Source: Coriobacteriaceae bacterium
GTDB lineage: Bacteria; Actinomycetota; Coriobacteriia; Coriobacteriales; Coriobacteriaceae
NCBI GenBank assembly: GCA_902363125.1
Contig: CABIZD010000010.1
Location: forward strand, 17,963-81,962
Reading direction: 5' to 3'
Length of the DNA stretch: 64,000 bases
Shown piece by piece: positions 18,004-25,912 of this stretch (position 1 is the first letter of the stretch; every line of letters begins with the position of its first letter). The translations under genes were made by a program, and so were the position numbers. The notes under the pieces were generated by a model. It saw nothing but the letters and a program-made list of their open reading frames with translations, searched no databases and had not been told where the DNA came from.

Positions 18004-19356
18004 TTAGGCAAGGAGCCACTTCCATGCGGGCATAACGTGTACCACACCGTGCTCGCATGGAATATCGGTCTGTTCATCCATGGTAACGATTGCCGACTCG
18101 CCAAGATCAAACTGGGCCATCGAGGCATCAAGCGCGGCGATTTCGCGCTCGCGCGTTTTCTCACTTGCCATATCCGCACTCACCTGAATCAGGCTATAAG
18201 CCCGCATGAGAAGCGCATCCCCAGCCACAAAGTCCACCTCATGGCTTTTGCTCTTCTCTTTGATTAGCAGGCGGCAGACCGAGCCGGTCCTCACCGCGGG
18301 AGTCCTTCTTCTTAGCGCATTGAACACTGCGGTCTCGAGCCTCTGGCCCTGGTCCAATGCCGATGCGGGAGAGAATGCTCCAAACATCGCAGGGTCGACA
18401 GCGTAGACCTTAGACGCAGACCGCATGTTATTTGCCAGTGAACGCGTGAACTCCGGCACAGAAAATAACAGGTAGGCGTCCTCATAATACTCAAGTAAGT
18501 CGCTGAGCGAATTACGACTGACGGGTATCTGTCTGCTCTTGAACTCGTTGTACACTTTGTTCACTGACAGCTCTCGTCCCGAAGATGCCATACACCGCGT
18601 CAAGAACAGCGATGCCAGGCGAGGGTTCTTGACGTCGTAACGTTCAACGACGTCCATGGCGACCGTTCGCGAAGCATATTCCTGTAGCAGCTGAATCGCG
18701 TCTGCAGGCGTCTGCTCAAGTGTCGCGATGAATCCCCCTCGTTCAAGATACCCGATCAGATGATGTCGAAGCAGCGCTGCATCGCTCGGGGAAAAGGTCG
18801 CATCTGACTCGAGAACGCTCCCCGTCTTATATCGAACGTATTCCGAAAAACTCAACGGAAAAAGCTCTCGCACAAGAGAACGACCCCTGAACTCGCTCTT
18901 AAGTTCTGAGGACAGCATCTTAGAAGAAGATCCCGTCACATAGACGGTCGCTTTCTCCGTATCGACTACACGCCGCAGAAACGCACCCCATTCGGGAATT
19001 TCCTGGATCTCGTCAAAGAAAATGTAAGCGCCCTCGGTTCGAGCAACAGGATACAGCGCATAGAACGTGTCGAGCACGTCCGCCAGCAGCGATGGCTCAT
19101 ACGGGCGCAAGCGCTCATCCTCAAAATTGAAGTAAAGCATCCGGTCAAGCTCGACGCCCCGGCTCTGAAGCCGCCGCATCTCCTGATACAGGCGATACGT
19201 CTTTCCACAACGGCGGGCCCCCACAATCACATTTACGATGTTGTCGCGCTTTGGCTCCTGTGGGTTTCCTAGATCAAGGTCTCGCTCAAAGACCTGCGGA
19301 ACCCCCTGCTGTTCAAAGTCCTTTATTTTCTGGGCGATCAAGTCGTTGAATGCCAT
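18004..19356 (-). CDS. AAA ATPase with C-terminal DUF4143 domain
   Basis: 450 residues of the ATPase/DUF4143 group. Walker A GARRCGKT at about 46-53, Walker B YIFFDEIQEI near 115, and VTGSSSKM as sensor region near 147. The middle contains a helical winged-helix-like part (SVNKVYNEFKSRQIPVSRNSL) and the end a DUF4143 nuclease-like domain. Members are widespread in gut bacteria, often strain-variable, with unknown biology. GC content is visibly lower than in neighbours, and the upstream spacer is AT-rich, which suggests transfer. It stands alone on the minus strand next to a tRNA-Ser-like fragment. Confidence 0.88.
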   Translation of the reverse strand: MAFNDLIAQKIKDFEQQGVPQVFERDLDLGNPQEPKRDNIVNVIVGARRCGKTYRLYQEMRRLQSRGVELDRMLYFNFEDERLRPYEPSLLADVLDTFYALYPVARTEGAYIFFDEIQEIPEWGAFLRRVVDTEKATVYVTGSSSKMLSSELKSEFRGRSLVRELFPLSFSEYVRYKTGSVLESDATFSPSDAALLRHHLIGYLERGGFIATLEQTPADAIQLLQEYASRTVAMDVVERYDVKNPRLASLFLTRCMASSGRELSVNKVYNEFKSRQIPVSRNSLSDLLEYYEDAYLLFSVPEFTRSLANNMRSASKVYAVDPAMFGAFSPASALDQGQRLETAVFNALRRRTPAVRTGSVCRLLIKEKSKSHEVDFVAGDALLMRAYSLIQVSADMASEKTREREIAALDASMAQFDLGESAIVTMDEQTDIPCEHGVVHVMPAWKWLLA

Positions 19357-19380
19357 GATTCTCCAATCTTGCTCTCTAGC

Positions 19381-19442
19381 TAATCAAAATTATAGCGATT
19401 CTTGATTAATTAGAGATCAAGATTATGTCTGACTTGATTAAC
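19381..19442. promoter_or_regulatory. AT-rich palindromic region upstream of the ATPase gene
   Basis: CTTGAT...ATCAAG (19401-19421) forms an inverted repeat, and TTGATTA-type words recur at 19381-19388 (inverted) and 19434-19440. It is a candidate operator cluster for the ATPase gene starting at 19356. No promoter can be fixed with confidence. Confidence 0.35.
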
Positions 19443-19472
19443 ACTTAAGCAAGTTTTTTCACTATTACTGCT

Positions 19473-19513
19473 CGAAGGATGCCGAGTGGCTGAGAGGGCA
19501 ACCAAGCTCGAAT
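19473..19513 (+). pseudogene. Possible 5' fragment of a tRNA-Ser(CGA)
   Basis: The sequence fits a serine tRNA 5' half: acceptor-like CGAAGGA, TG, D arm GCCGAGTGGCTGAGAGGGC, anticodon stem 5' side CCAAG and loop CTCGAAT (anticodon CGA). After that it diverges and no 3' half can be folded. It may be an integration scar beside the foreign-looking ATPase gene. The match is by eye. Confidence 0.35.
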
Positions 19514-19600
19514 GCGACTCCCTGGACAGTCGATTTGGGACGGGACTTTTTTGACTACCCCGTCCCAGGAAATCATCGCCAAATTAGCTACTTGATGCAA

Positions 19601-19795
19601 CTAGCGCCAGGGGTCGGCTTCGAACAGCGGCTCGCGCTCGGGGCGGCGATCGCTGTAGGGATCGTAGCCGTCATCGTCCTCGTTCTCGGCACGGATGTAG
19701 GGGTCGCGCGGCTTGGGCGCCGGCTTAGGCACAGGCTTGGGTGCGGCGGGTGCGGCATCGGTCGCCGGCGCGCTTGTCTTGATCTCGTCTTTCAT
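19601..19795 (-). CDS. Small Pro/Ala-rich acidic protein
   Basis: 64 residues starting MKDEIKTS, with AGGAG 8 nt before this ATG (two upstream in-frame ATGs are less well spaced). A run of KPVPKPAPKP is followed by an acidic stretch ENEDDDGYDPYSD. It has no membrane helix or known domain. Expression is plausible because of the good ribosome site; function unknown. Confidence 0.5.
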   Translation of the reverse strand: MKDEIKTSAPATDAAPAAPKPVPKPAPKPRDPYIRAENEDDDGYDPYSDRRPEREPLFEADPWR

Positions 19796-19845
19796 CTGCA
19801 TAGCTCCTCGCATCGCATCCGTTCAATATCATCGATTGTCGCACG

Positions 19846-19880
19846 AAAAAGGGCGGCGGACCCAATTGGATCCGCCGCCC
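19846..19880 (-). terminator. Terminator of clpB
   Basis: 10-bp arms GGGCGGCGGA (19851-19860) and TCCGCCGCCC (19871-19880); on the minus strand the stem is followed by TTTTT (19846-19850). Confidence 0.85.
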
Positions 19881-19926
19881 TTGGCGTTTAGAGACGGCTG
19901 GTAGATTTTAAGGCATGGCCCAAAAC

Positions 19927-22554
19927 CTACTCGGCGTCGGGGACCTCGTAGGTGGCCGCCGGCGTGTTGTCGCACACGACGGTAAAGCCGCCGTCCTTGT
20001 CGGCATCGACCGTCACCTGATCGCCCTCGCGCACCGTGCCGTCGATGATAGCGGCGGCGATGGCATCCACGACCTCGCGCTGAACCAGACGCTTGAGCGG
20101 ACGGGCGCCAAAGACCGGGTCCAGGCCGCCCACGGCGAGCATCTGCTTGGCCGCCGGGGTGATGGCAAGCGTCATGCGCTCCTTGGCCAGACGCGCGCGG
20201 ACGTCGGCGAGCTGGATGTCGACGATCTTCTCGATCTGCGCCATGCCGAGCGGATGGAACACCACGATATCGTCGATACGGTTGAGGAACTCGGGGCGGA
20301 AGGTCTGAGCCATGGCCGCGTCGACCTGATGGCGCATCTCCTCCTCGTCCTTGCCCGAAAGCTCGGCGATAGCCTTGGAGCCCACGTTAGACGTCATGAT
20401 GATAATCGTGTTCTTGAAGGACACCTGGCGACCCTGACCGTCGGTCAGACGGCCGTCGTCAAGCACCTGCAACAGCACGTTGAAGACATCTGGATGGGCC
20501 TTCTCCATCTCGTCGAGCAAGATCACGGAGTAGGGGCGACGGCGCACGGCCTCGGTGAGCTGGCCGCCCTCGTCGTAACCCACGTATCCCGGGGGCGCAC
20601 CGATCAGACGCTGGACGCTGAACTTCTCCATGTACTCGGACATGTCGATACGCACGAGCGCGCGCTCGTCGTCGAACAGGCACTCGGCAAGCGCCTTGGC
20701 GAGCTCGGTCTTGCCCACGCCGGTGGGGCCCAGGAAGAAGAAGCTGCCGATGGGCTTGTCCGGATCGGAGAGACCCGCACGGCTGCGGCGCACGGCCGCG
20801 GCGACGGCGGAGACGGCCTCGTCCTGGCCGATGACGCGCTTATGCAGCTCACCCTCCAAGCCCTTCAGCTTGTCGAGCTCGCCCTGCATCATCTTGGACA
20901 CGGGCACGCCGGTCCAGGCACTCACGACCTCGGCGATCTCATCGGAGGTCACCTGTTCGTTGAGGCCCTCGCCGTCCTGCTGCTTTTGCGCCTCGAGCGC
21001 AGCCTCGGAATCCTGAATCTGCTGTTGCAGGCCCGGAATCACGGAGTAGCGCAGCTCGGACGCACGGCCCAGATCACCATTGCGCGTCGCGCGCTCCTCT
21101 TCGCTCCTGGCCTCGTCGAGCTGTCCCTTGAGCTCTTGCACGTGGTCGATGGCGTTCTTCTGGTTGAGCCAGCCAGCCTTTTGCACGTTGAGTTTTTCCT
21201 GGACCTCGGCGATCTCCTGACGCAGGGCCTCCAGACGCTCCTTGGAGGCGTCGTCGGTCTCCTTCATGAGCGCCTGCTCCTCGATCTGCAGCTGGGTGAG
21301 CTGACGCGTGGTGGCGTCAATCTCGACCGGCATGCTGTCGAGCTCCATGCGCAGGCGGCTTGCCGCCTCATCGACCAGGTCGATGGCCTTGTCGGGCAGG
21401 AAGCGGTCGGCGATATAGCGATCGGAGAGGTCGGCGGCGGCCACGAGCGCGCTATCGGTGATGTGCACGCCGTGGAAGATCTCGTACTTCTCCTTGAGGC
21501 CACGCAGAATCGAGATGGTGTCCTCGACGGTAGGCTCGCTCACCATAACGGTCTGGAAACGACGGGCGAGCGCCGCGTCCTTCTCGATGTACTTGCGGTA
21601 TTCGTCGAGCGTGGTCGCGCCGATCGCATGCAGGTCGCCACGGGCGAGCGCCGGCTTGAGGATGTTGCCTGCGTCCATGGAGCCCTCGGTGGCACCCGCG
21701 CCCACAATGGTGTGAAGCTCATCGATGAACAGGATGACCTTACCTTCGGATTTTTGCACTTCTTTGAGCACGGCCTTTAAGCGGTCCTCGAACTCACCAC
21801 GGTACTTGGCGCCGGCGACCAACGCGCTCATGTCGAGCTCGATGAGGTCGCGGTCGCGCAGGGTGCTCGGCACATCGCCGGCCACGATACGCTGGGCGAT
21901 GCCCTCGACGATAGCCGTTTTACCGACGCCCGGCTCACCGATGAGCACGGGGTTGTTCTTGGTGCGGCGGGACAGAACCTGAATGGTACGGCGGATCTCG
22001 TCGGTACGGCCGATGACCGGGTCGAGCTTACCGGCGCGGGCAAGATCGCAGATGTTGCGACCGTACTGCTCCAACGCCTCAAACTGGGTCTTGTCCTCGG
22101 CAGACGTCACGCGGTCATCGCCACGCAGCTCCTCGTAGACCTGCTCGATGCGCTCCTTGGTCACGCCAGCGTCACGCAGTACACGACCAGCCTCGCCCTT
22201 GTCCTCGGCAAGCGCCATCAGCAGATGCTCGGTCACCACAAAGCTGTCGCCCATCTTGGTGGCCTTCTTCTCGGCCTTTTCGATGACGCGGACGAGCTCG
22301 TTGGACAGGCCCATCTGCTGACCCTCGCCCGAAACCTTGGGCGCGCGGTCGACGGCATCCTGCGTGGAGCGTGCGAGCTGGGCCGGATCAGCGCCGATGC
22401 GCTCGATGATCACGGAGATATTGCGCTCGCCGGCACCGAGCAGGGCAGACAGCAGGTGAATCGGCTCCACCGCGCCGGCCTGCGCATCGGCAGCCGTGCT
22501 CATGGCGGTCTGCAACGCCTCGCGCGACGTCATTGCTAGCTTATCGATTCTCAT
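19927..22554 (-). CDS. clpB: ATP-dependent disaggregase ClpB
   Basis: 875-residue Hsp100 chaperone that rescues aggregated proteins together with DnaK. N-terminal Clp repeat domain (1-145), first AAA domain with Walker A GEPGVGKT near 206, the long coiled-coil middle domain (about 405-530) that separates ClpB from ClpA, and second AAA domain with GPTGVGKT near 610. The start is supported by AGAGAGGTG upstream. It is monocistronic with its own terminator. A 25-bp palindrome 90 bp upstream is nearly identical to one in front of dnaK, which points to shared heat-shock control, probably by the HspR encoded at 28.7 kb. Confidence 0.96.
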   Translation of the reverse strand: MRIDKLAMTSREALQTAMSTAADAQAGAVEPIHLLSALLGAGERNISVIIERIGADPAQLARSTQDAVDRAPKVSGEGQQMGLSNELVRVIEKAEKKATKMGDSFVVTEHLLMALAEDKGEAGRVLRDAGVTKERIEQVYEELRGDDRVTSAEDKTQFEALEQYGRNICDLARAGKLDPVIGRTDEIRRTIQVLSRRTKNNPVLIGEPGVGKTAIVEGIAQRIVAGDVPSTLRDRDLIELDMSALVAGAKYRGEFEDRLKAVLKEVQKSEGKVILFIDELHTIVGAGATEGSMDAGNILKPALARGDLHAIGATTLDEYRKYIEKDAALARRFQTVMVSEPTVEDTISILRGLKEKYEIFHGVHITDSALVAAADLSDRYIADRFLPDKAIDLVDEAASRLRMELDSMPVEIDATTRQLTQLQIEEQALMKETDDASKERLEALRQEIAEVQEKLNVQKAGWLNQKNAIDHVQELKGQLDEARSEEERATRNGDLGRASELRYSVIPGLQQQIQDSEAALEAQKQQDGEGLNEQVTSDEIAEVVSAWTGVPVSKMMQGELDKLKGLEGELHKRVIGQDEAVSAVAAAVRRSRAGLSDPDKPIGSFFFLGPTGVGKTELAKALAECLFDDERALVRIDMSEYMEKFSVQRLIGAPPGYVGYDEGGQLTEAVRRRPYSVILLDEMEKAHPDVFNVLLQVLDDGRLTDGQGRQVSFKNTIIIMTSNVGSKAIAELSGKDEEEMRHQVDAAMAQTFRPEFLNRIDDIVVFHPLGMAQIEKIVDIQLADVRARLAKERMTLAITPAAKQMLAVGGLDPVFGARPLKRLVQREVVDAIAAAIIDGTVREGDQVTVDADKDGGFTVVCDNTPAATYEVPDAE

Positions 22555-22644
22555 GGAATCACCTCTCTTGGGGCGGCCGCCCTACGGGGCGGCTTCACGT
22601 TGTTCGAGAAGTATTGTTGCCAGCTTTGTGCGATCTTATACATA

Positions 22645-22669
22645 AATCTAAGTCTCTATATATAAGATT
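22645..22669 (-). promoter_or_regulatory. Candidate HspR/HAIR-like heat-shock operator upstream of clpB
   Basis: 25-bp element with outer halves AATCTAAGTC and ATATAAGATT around a 5-bp core. The same halves at the same spacing occur upstream of dnaK (33069-33093). It differs from the Streptomyces HAIR consensus (CTTGAGT-N7-ACTCAAG) but keeps a CTTA...TTAG inverted core. Confidence 0.6.
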
Positions 22670-22695
22670 TTCTGAGTGTTCCCACGACATGCAAA

Positions 22696-22728
22696 CCACC
22701 ACAAAGGGGACAGACACCTTTGTGGTGG
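22696..22728. repeat. Palindromic repeat family C, copy 1
   Basis: CCACCACAAAGG and CCTTTGTGGTGG around a short GGACAGACA-type loop. It lies 10 bp behind the stop of the following minus-strand gene. Related copies at 23500-23532 and 24367-24399, degenerate ones at about 25515-25531 and 25697-25728. Confidence 0.8.
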
Positions 22729-22737
22729 TCGCGGTCT

Positions 22738-23409
22738 CTACTCCTTCGCCGGACCCGTACTTCCCGATTCGACGGTCCAGGGCATCTCATCCTCGAACAG
22801 CCATGTACGGGCAGACCCACTATCGCGTGCAGCCTGCGGGTCAGGCAAGCAGGTCTGTTTATAGGCATCTTGGATACACTGGCCCATAAAATCGTTGAGC
22901 TCGGTCTGGTCGCCCTCCATGACATAGGCGACATCGCCGTCCATGATGTAGATGCCCGGACCCTCATTGTCCTCGTAGCCCGGATCGTACGAGACATCAC
23001 ATAACTTTGCGCCGTTTGCAGTGTCCAGCTCGATGGAAGAGTGGCATCCGCCAACCATGTCGTTCGCTTTTGCCCGATAGGACGCATATCCATACCAGCG
23101 CTTAAAGATTTTGCCCTTGAGCAGCTCGGACGCCCTGTCGATCAGACCAGAATCCGTGGTATAGCGCATAGCCCCAAGCTGAATGCGTGGATAATTACTA
23201 ATGCCCAGCGCAGCCGGTTGCTCATCAAAATCAACGGTAATGGTCTCAGGCTTGTCGTCGCCGGTCAGAAGTTCGACAGATTGAGTCACAGGCTTGACCA
23301 CCGGCTCCGTCACCGCAGCAGGTAGAAATGCCATACCGACAGCGCCCGCGCCAACCACAGCGATCGCAAGCGCCAAGACAATCAATCCAATACGGGCAGG
23401 ACTTCTCAC
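22738..23409 (-). CDS. Single-pass membrane or exported protein, paralog 1
   Basis: 223 residues, unrecognised family. A basic start and hydrophobic helix (ARIGLIVLALAIAVVGAG) are followed by an extracellular domain with conserved features NYPRIQLGAMRY, LLKGKIFKRWYGYASYRAK, CDVSYDPG, EGPGIYIMDGD and SARTWLFEDE and about five cysteines. GTG at 23409 is chosen because GAGGT lies 8 nt upstream and the paralog at 24853 uses the same arrangement. The paralog lies 1.5 kb away in the opposite direction and is about 60 percent identical by eye. The pair suggests local duplication within a repeat-rich island. Confidence 0.75.
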   Translation of the reverse strand: MRSPARIGLIVLALAIAVVGAGAVGMAFLPAAVTEPVVKPVTQSVELLTGDDKPETITVDFDEQPAALGISNYPRIQLGAMRYTTDSGLIDRASELLKGKIFKRWYGYASYRAKANDMVGGCHSSIELDTANGAKLCDVSYDPGYEDNEGPGIYIMDGDVAYVMEGDQTELNDFMGQCIQDAYKQTCLPDPQAARDSGSARTWLFEDEMPWTVESGSTGPAKE

Positions 23410-23499
23410 AGCAAAGCACCTCACAATGCAAACCCGCGCCATTTGTCCTAATGATACCGCCGGCTAACACTATCACCAAAAGAAGCCGCGCGCTCCCCA

Positions 23500-23532
23500 C
23501 CACCACAAAGGGGACAGGCACCTTTGTGGTGG
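23500..23532. repeat. Palindromic repeat family C, copy 2
   Basis: Same arms as copy 1 with loop GGACAGGCA, followed by TTTTCGAC. Located between two divergent membrane-protein genes. Confidence 0.8.
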
Positions 23533-23643
23533 TTTTCGACGCTAACGGTCGACCATCTCACGCCATGAGATTAAACTTGAATTGTTCTCTGAACATATCC
23601 ATTTCTGCCTATCCTCAACAGCTCTTTGTCTCGAGGAGCGCAT

Positions 23644-24312
23644 ATGAAGCCGTCTCATTCCACCGGTCGCAACGTCATCGCCATTCTCGCCATACCCATC
23701 GTGATGCTCTTCCTTATCGTCATCACGCCCTTTTCTTTTGGTATCGCCTCGCCCTTCGATCTTTGCGGGATGATCGACGCCGGCTCGCGTGCCACCTCGC
23801 TCTCCTTTGTCTGCCGTGGCGTGTTCTACGAATATGCAATTCCCACCGGAAGTTGGCAGTCCAAGTTACCGTTGCTCGGCAAGGTCGACGGATGCTCTCC
23901 TTATTTCTGCCTCGAACCTCAGACAATGAATTATCTGATCGACGACCAGCCCCTTGACTCCATCACCCTCGCCTACGACTACGCACCAAACACCGATGAG
24001 CGCCACATGAACCAAGTCCTCGACAAGCTGCTTGGACAGTGCGGGCTCACCGCGGAAGCCGGTCGAACCATCTATAGCAACCAGAAATTAAAGCGAACAG
24101 AACTCCGCCGTGTCGGAAAAATCAAAGGGCGAAACGGGGCCGCCTACTGGGATGCCTGGGCAACACGCGACAAGGGCGAATTCGGACACAGCACCTATAT
24201 GGTCACTGTCTACACCAAAGACGGAATTAAGGACAATGTTGACGATTTCGCGTCATCCAAACTCGGCATCCCCAAAACAACCAAACCCGCCAGCCCAGAT
24301 GAAATTCTGTAG
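23644..24312 (+). CDS. Membrane-anchored or exported protein of unknown function
   Basis: 222 residues. One N-terminal hydrophobic helix (VIAILAIPIVMLFLIVITPF) and an extracellular part with four or five cysteines. ATG 23644 has GAGGAG 5 nt upstream; an in-frame TTG at 23626 lacks one. It does not align with the two flanking paralogs except in size and layout. The whole 22.7-25.9 kb island carries such small surface proteins separated by repeats. Function unknown. Confidence 0.65.
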   Translation: MKPSHSTGRNVIAILAIPIVMLFLIVITPFSFGIASPFDLCGMIDAGSRATSLSFVCRGVFYEYAIPTGSWQSKLPLLGKVDGCSPYFCLEPQTMNYLIDDQPLDSITLAYDYAPNTDERHMNQVLDKLLGQCGLTAEAGRTIYSNQKLKRTELRRVGKIKGRNGAAYWDAWATRDKGEFGHSTYMVTVYTKDGIKDNVDDFASSKLGIPKTTKPASPDEIL

Positions 24313-24366
24313 AGGTGCCCATTAACATGCCGCTCAACGATCACAACAACATCGAGCTCGTCCCCA

Positions 24367-24494
24367 CCGCCACAAAGGTGCCTGTCCCCTTTGTGGCGGT
24401 TTTCGACAAAAAGAAGCCGCCCCGATAACAGAGGCGGCATCAAGCAAGCCTATTTATTAGCGTCCCTCAAGACCCAACGAAAACGCAGCGATGG
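24367..24494. repeat. Family C hairpin plus 97-bp direct repeat, left copy
   Basis: Arms CCGCCACAAAGG / CCTTTGTGGCGG (24367-24399, loop inverted relative to copies 1 and 2) run into a segment (24398-24494) that recurs at 25727-25821 with only a few differences. The segment contains the terminator-like hairpin GCCGCC...GGCGGC followed on the minus strand by TTCTTTTT. The two copies bracket the paralog gene at 24853-25500. Confidence 0.8.
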
Positions 24495-24852
24495 AATCGA
24501 GAACCGACAATAGCCCGTTCGCACAGATAGAGGCGGAGATTCAAGGTCAGAGTCCGGCTTAAACGGCTTAGCTATCGCACGTCACAACGTTCTCGTCGTC
24601 CTCCCTATCGTATTTATAGTGCTTACTGTGAAAATAGTGAGTTTAGTGAGAATAGTATCGCTCAAGACTCGTGAACTGAATTATTGACCTCTCGCCCAGA
24701 ATGAGTGGGGCAAATATTCCTATTAGAGGTCAAATCGAAGCCCAATAGGGCCTTTTCGCCCCGTCATTTCGACCGATCGCTTTCTTTTGAATATTGTCGT
24801 AAGCTGGTATCGCTTATCTTAATGAATGCATACTGTTTGCGAGGTACCCGCC
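24495..24852. other. Gene-free spacer with an inverted repeat
   Basis: No coding region is supported. The only clear structure is TTGACCTCT (24684-24692) and its inverse AGAGGTCAA (24725-24733), which could be an operator or a loop structure upstream of the gene at 24853. The base composition is AT-richer than the surroundings. Confidence 0.4.
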
Positions 24853-25500
24853 GTGAAACGCTCCACCTATATCGGCCTGCTCGTCTTAGCGTTTGCGATT
24901 ACCGCAGTCGGCGTAGGAATTATCTATCTCGCATTTCTCCCTGCCTCGGCAACGCAGGCGGCGGTTGAAACCGTAAGCTACCCCATCGAAATCCTCACCG
25001 ATATCGTCAAACCCGATTCGATCACCGTCGATTTCGACGGTACGCCCGCAGCGCTTGGGGTCAGTAACTATCCCCGAATCGAACTTGGAGCCACGCGCTA
25101 TACCCAAGATGAGCAGCTTATCGGTAAGGCAACCAGTTTACTCAAAGGCAAGACGTTTAAGCGGTGGTACGGCGCCGCAACATATCGAGCCAAGAACGGC
25201 CAAATGGTTGGCGGGTATTATTCGACCCTTGAGCTCGATGCGGCAAACGGGAGCAAATTGTGCAACGTCTCATACGACCCCGGCTGCGTGGACAATGAAG
25301 GACCGGGGGTCTATATCTCGGATGGCGACGTAATCTACGTCATGGAGGGCGACCAGACGGCAGTCGTCGATTTTATGGATCGGTGTACCGAGGATGCCTA
25401 CGAACAAACCTGCGAGCCCGATCCGCAGACAGCGCGCAACAGTGGCTCGGCACGCACTTGGCTATTTGACGATGAAATAACCTGGACCCCATCGAAATAA
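24853..25500 (+). CDS. Single-pass membrane or exported protein, paralog 2
   Basis: 215 residues, clearly homologous to the product of 22738-23409 along its full length: NYPRIELGATRY, LLKGKTFKRWYGAATYRAK, CNVSYDPGC, EGPGVYISDGD, SARTWLFDDE. N-terminal hydrophobic helix after the basic KRST. GTG 24853 is preferred (GAGGT 8 nt upstream); the longer frame from ATG 24826 has no ribosome site. The gene is bracketed by ~97-bp direct repeats, so gene and one repeat may have been duplicated or inserted together. Function unknown. Confidence 0.75.
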   Translation: MKRSTYIGLLVLAFAITAVGVGIIYLAFLPASATQAAVETVSYPIEILTDIVKPDSITVDFDGTPAALGVSNYPRIELGATRYTQDEQLIGKATSLLKGKTFKRWYGAATYRAKNGQMVGGYYSTLELDAANGSKLCNVSYDPGCVDNEGPGVYISDGDVIYVMEGDQTAVVDFMDRCTEDAYEQTCEPDPQTARNSGSARTWLFDDEITWTPSK

Positions 25501-25551
25501 GGACCCGCCGGGCAGGCACCTTTGTGGTGGTTTCGGCTCCGATGTTCCACT

Positions 25552-25688
25552 GTCTCGATCTGTAACATCTAGCGGCCCTTTTCGATCCTAGATGTTACAG
25601 ATTGAGATGAAATGATCGGCGGCGATCGTTTGTCTCAATCTGTAACAACCGCTCGTCAAATAGGGGCCCAGATGTTACAGGTCGAGAC
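25552..25688. repeat. Palindromic repeat family D, alternating array of four units
   Basis: The word GTCTCRATCTGTAACATCT appears four times in alternating orientation: 25552-25572 (+), 25588-25608 (-), 25632-25650 (+), 25668-25688 (-). Each pair can form a hairpin; the two hairpins are 80 bp apart. Located between paralog 2 and the hydratase terminator. Confidence 0.75.
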
Positions 25689-25726
25689 AAACGGAACCAC
25701 CGCAAAGGCGCCTACCCCTTCATGGT

Positions 25727-25821
25727 GGTTTTCGACAAAAGAAGCCGCCCCGATAACAGAGGCGGCATCAAGCAAGTCTATTTATTAGCGTCCCTCAAGA
25801 CCCAACGAGAACGCAGAAATG
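25727..25821. repeat. 95-bp direct repeat, right copy
   Basis: Near-identical to 24398-24494 (a one- or two-base length difference in the A run and a few substitutions). Includes the GCCGCC...GGCGGC hairpin; on the minus strand TTCTTTT follows, so it may act as a second terminator of the hydratase gene. Confidence 0.8.
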
Positions 25822-25823
25822 TA

Positions 25824-25897
25824 GCCCGGGGCTTACCCTTTCCCGAACGCGACCCTCGCGAAGCGCGTGAGCGGGCGGGAAAGGGTAAGCCCCGGGC
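25824..25897 (-). terminator. Long hairpin after the aconitase-family gene
   Basis: Perfect 21-bp arms (25824-25844 and 25877-25897) with core GGGGCTTACCC, loop about 32 nt, 15 bp after the stop codon. No immediate T-run, so it may be an RNA-stabilising end as much as a terminator. Confidence 0.65.
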
Positions 25898-25912
25898 GGA
25901 CAATTAAGTGCG

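Noticed and set aside
19473..19550. TPP riboswitch (CTGAGAGGG followed by a GGGA box)
   Set aside because: The conserved GAACCTGAT and CCAGCG segments are missing and no thiamine gene follows; a tRNA-Ser fragment fits better.
24327..24428. 33-codon frame with weak ribosome site reading through a family C repeat
   Set aside because: Most of its codons come from the palindromic repeat, and similar TFVVV-type peptides are read from the other copies; no sign of coding selection.
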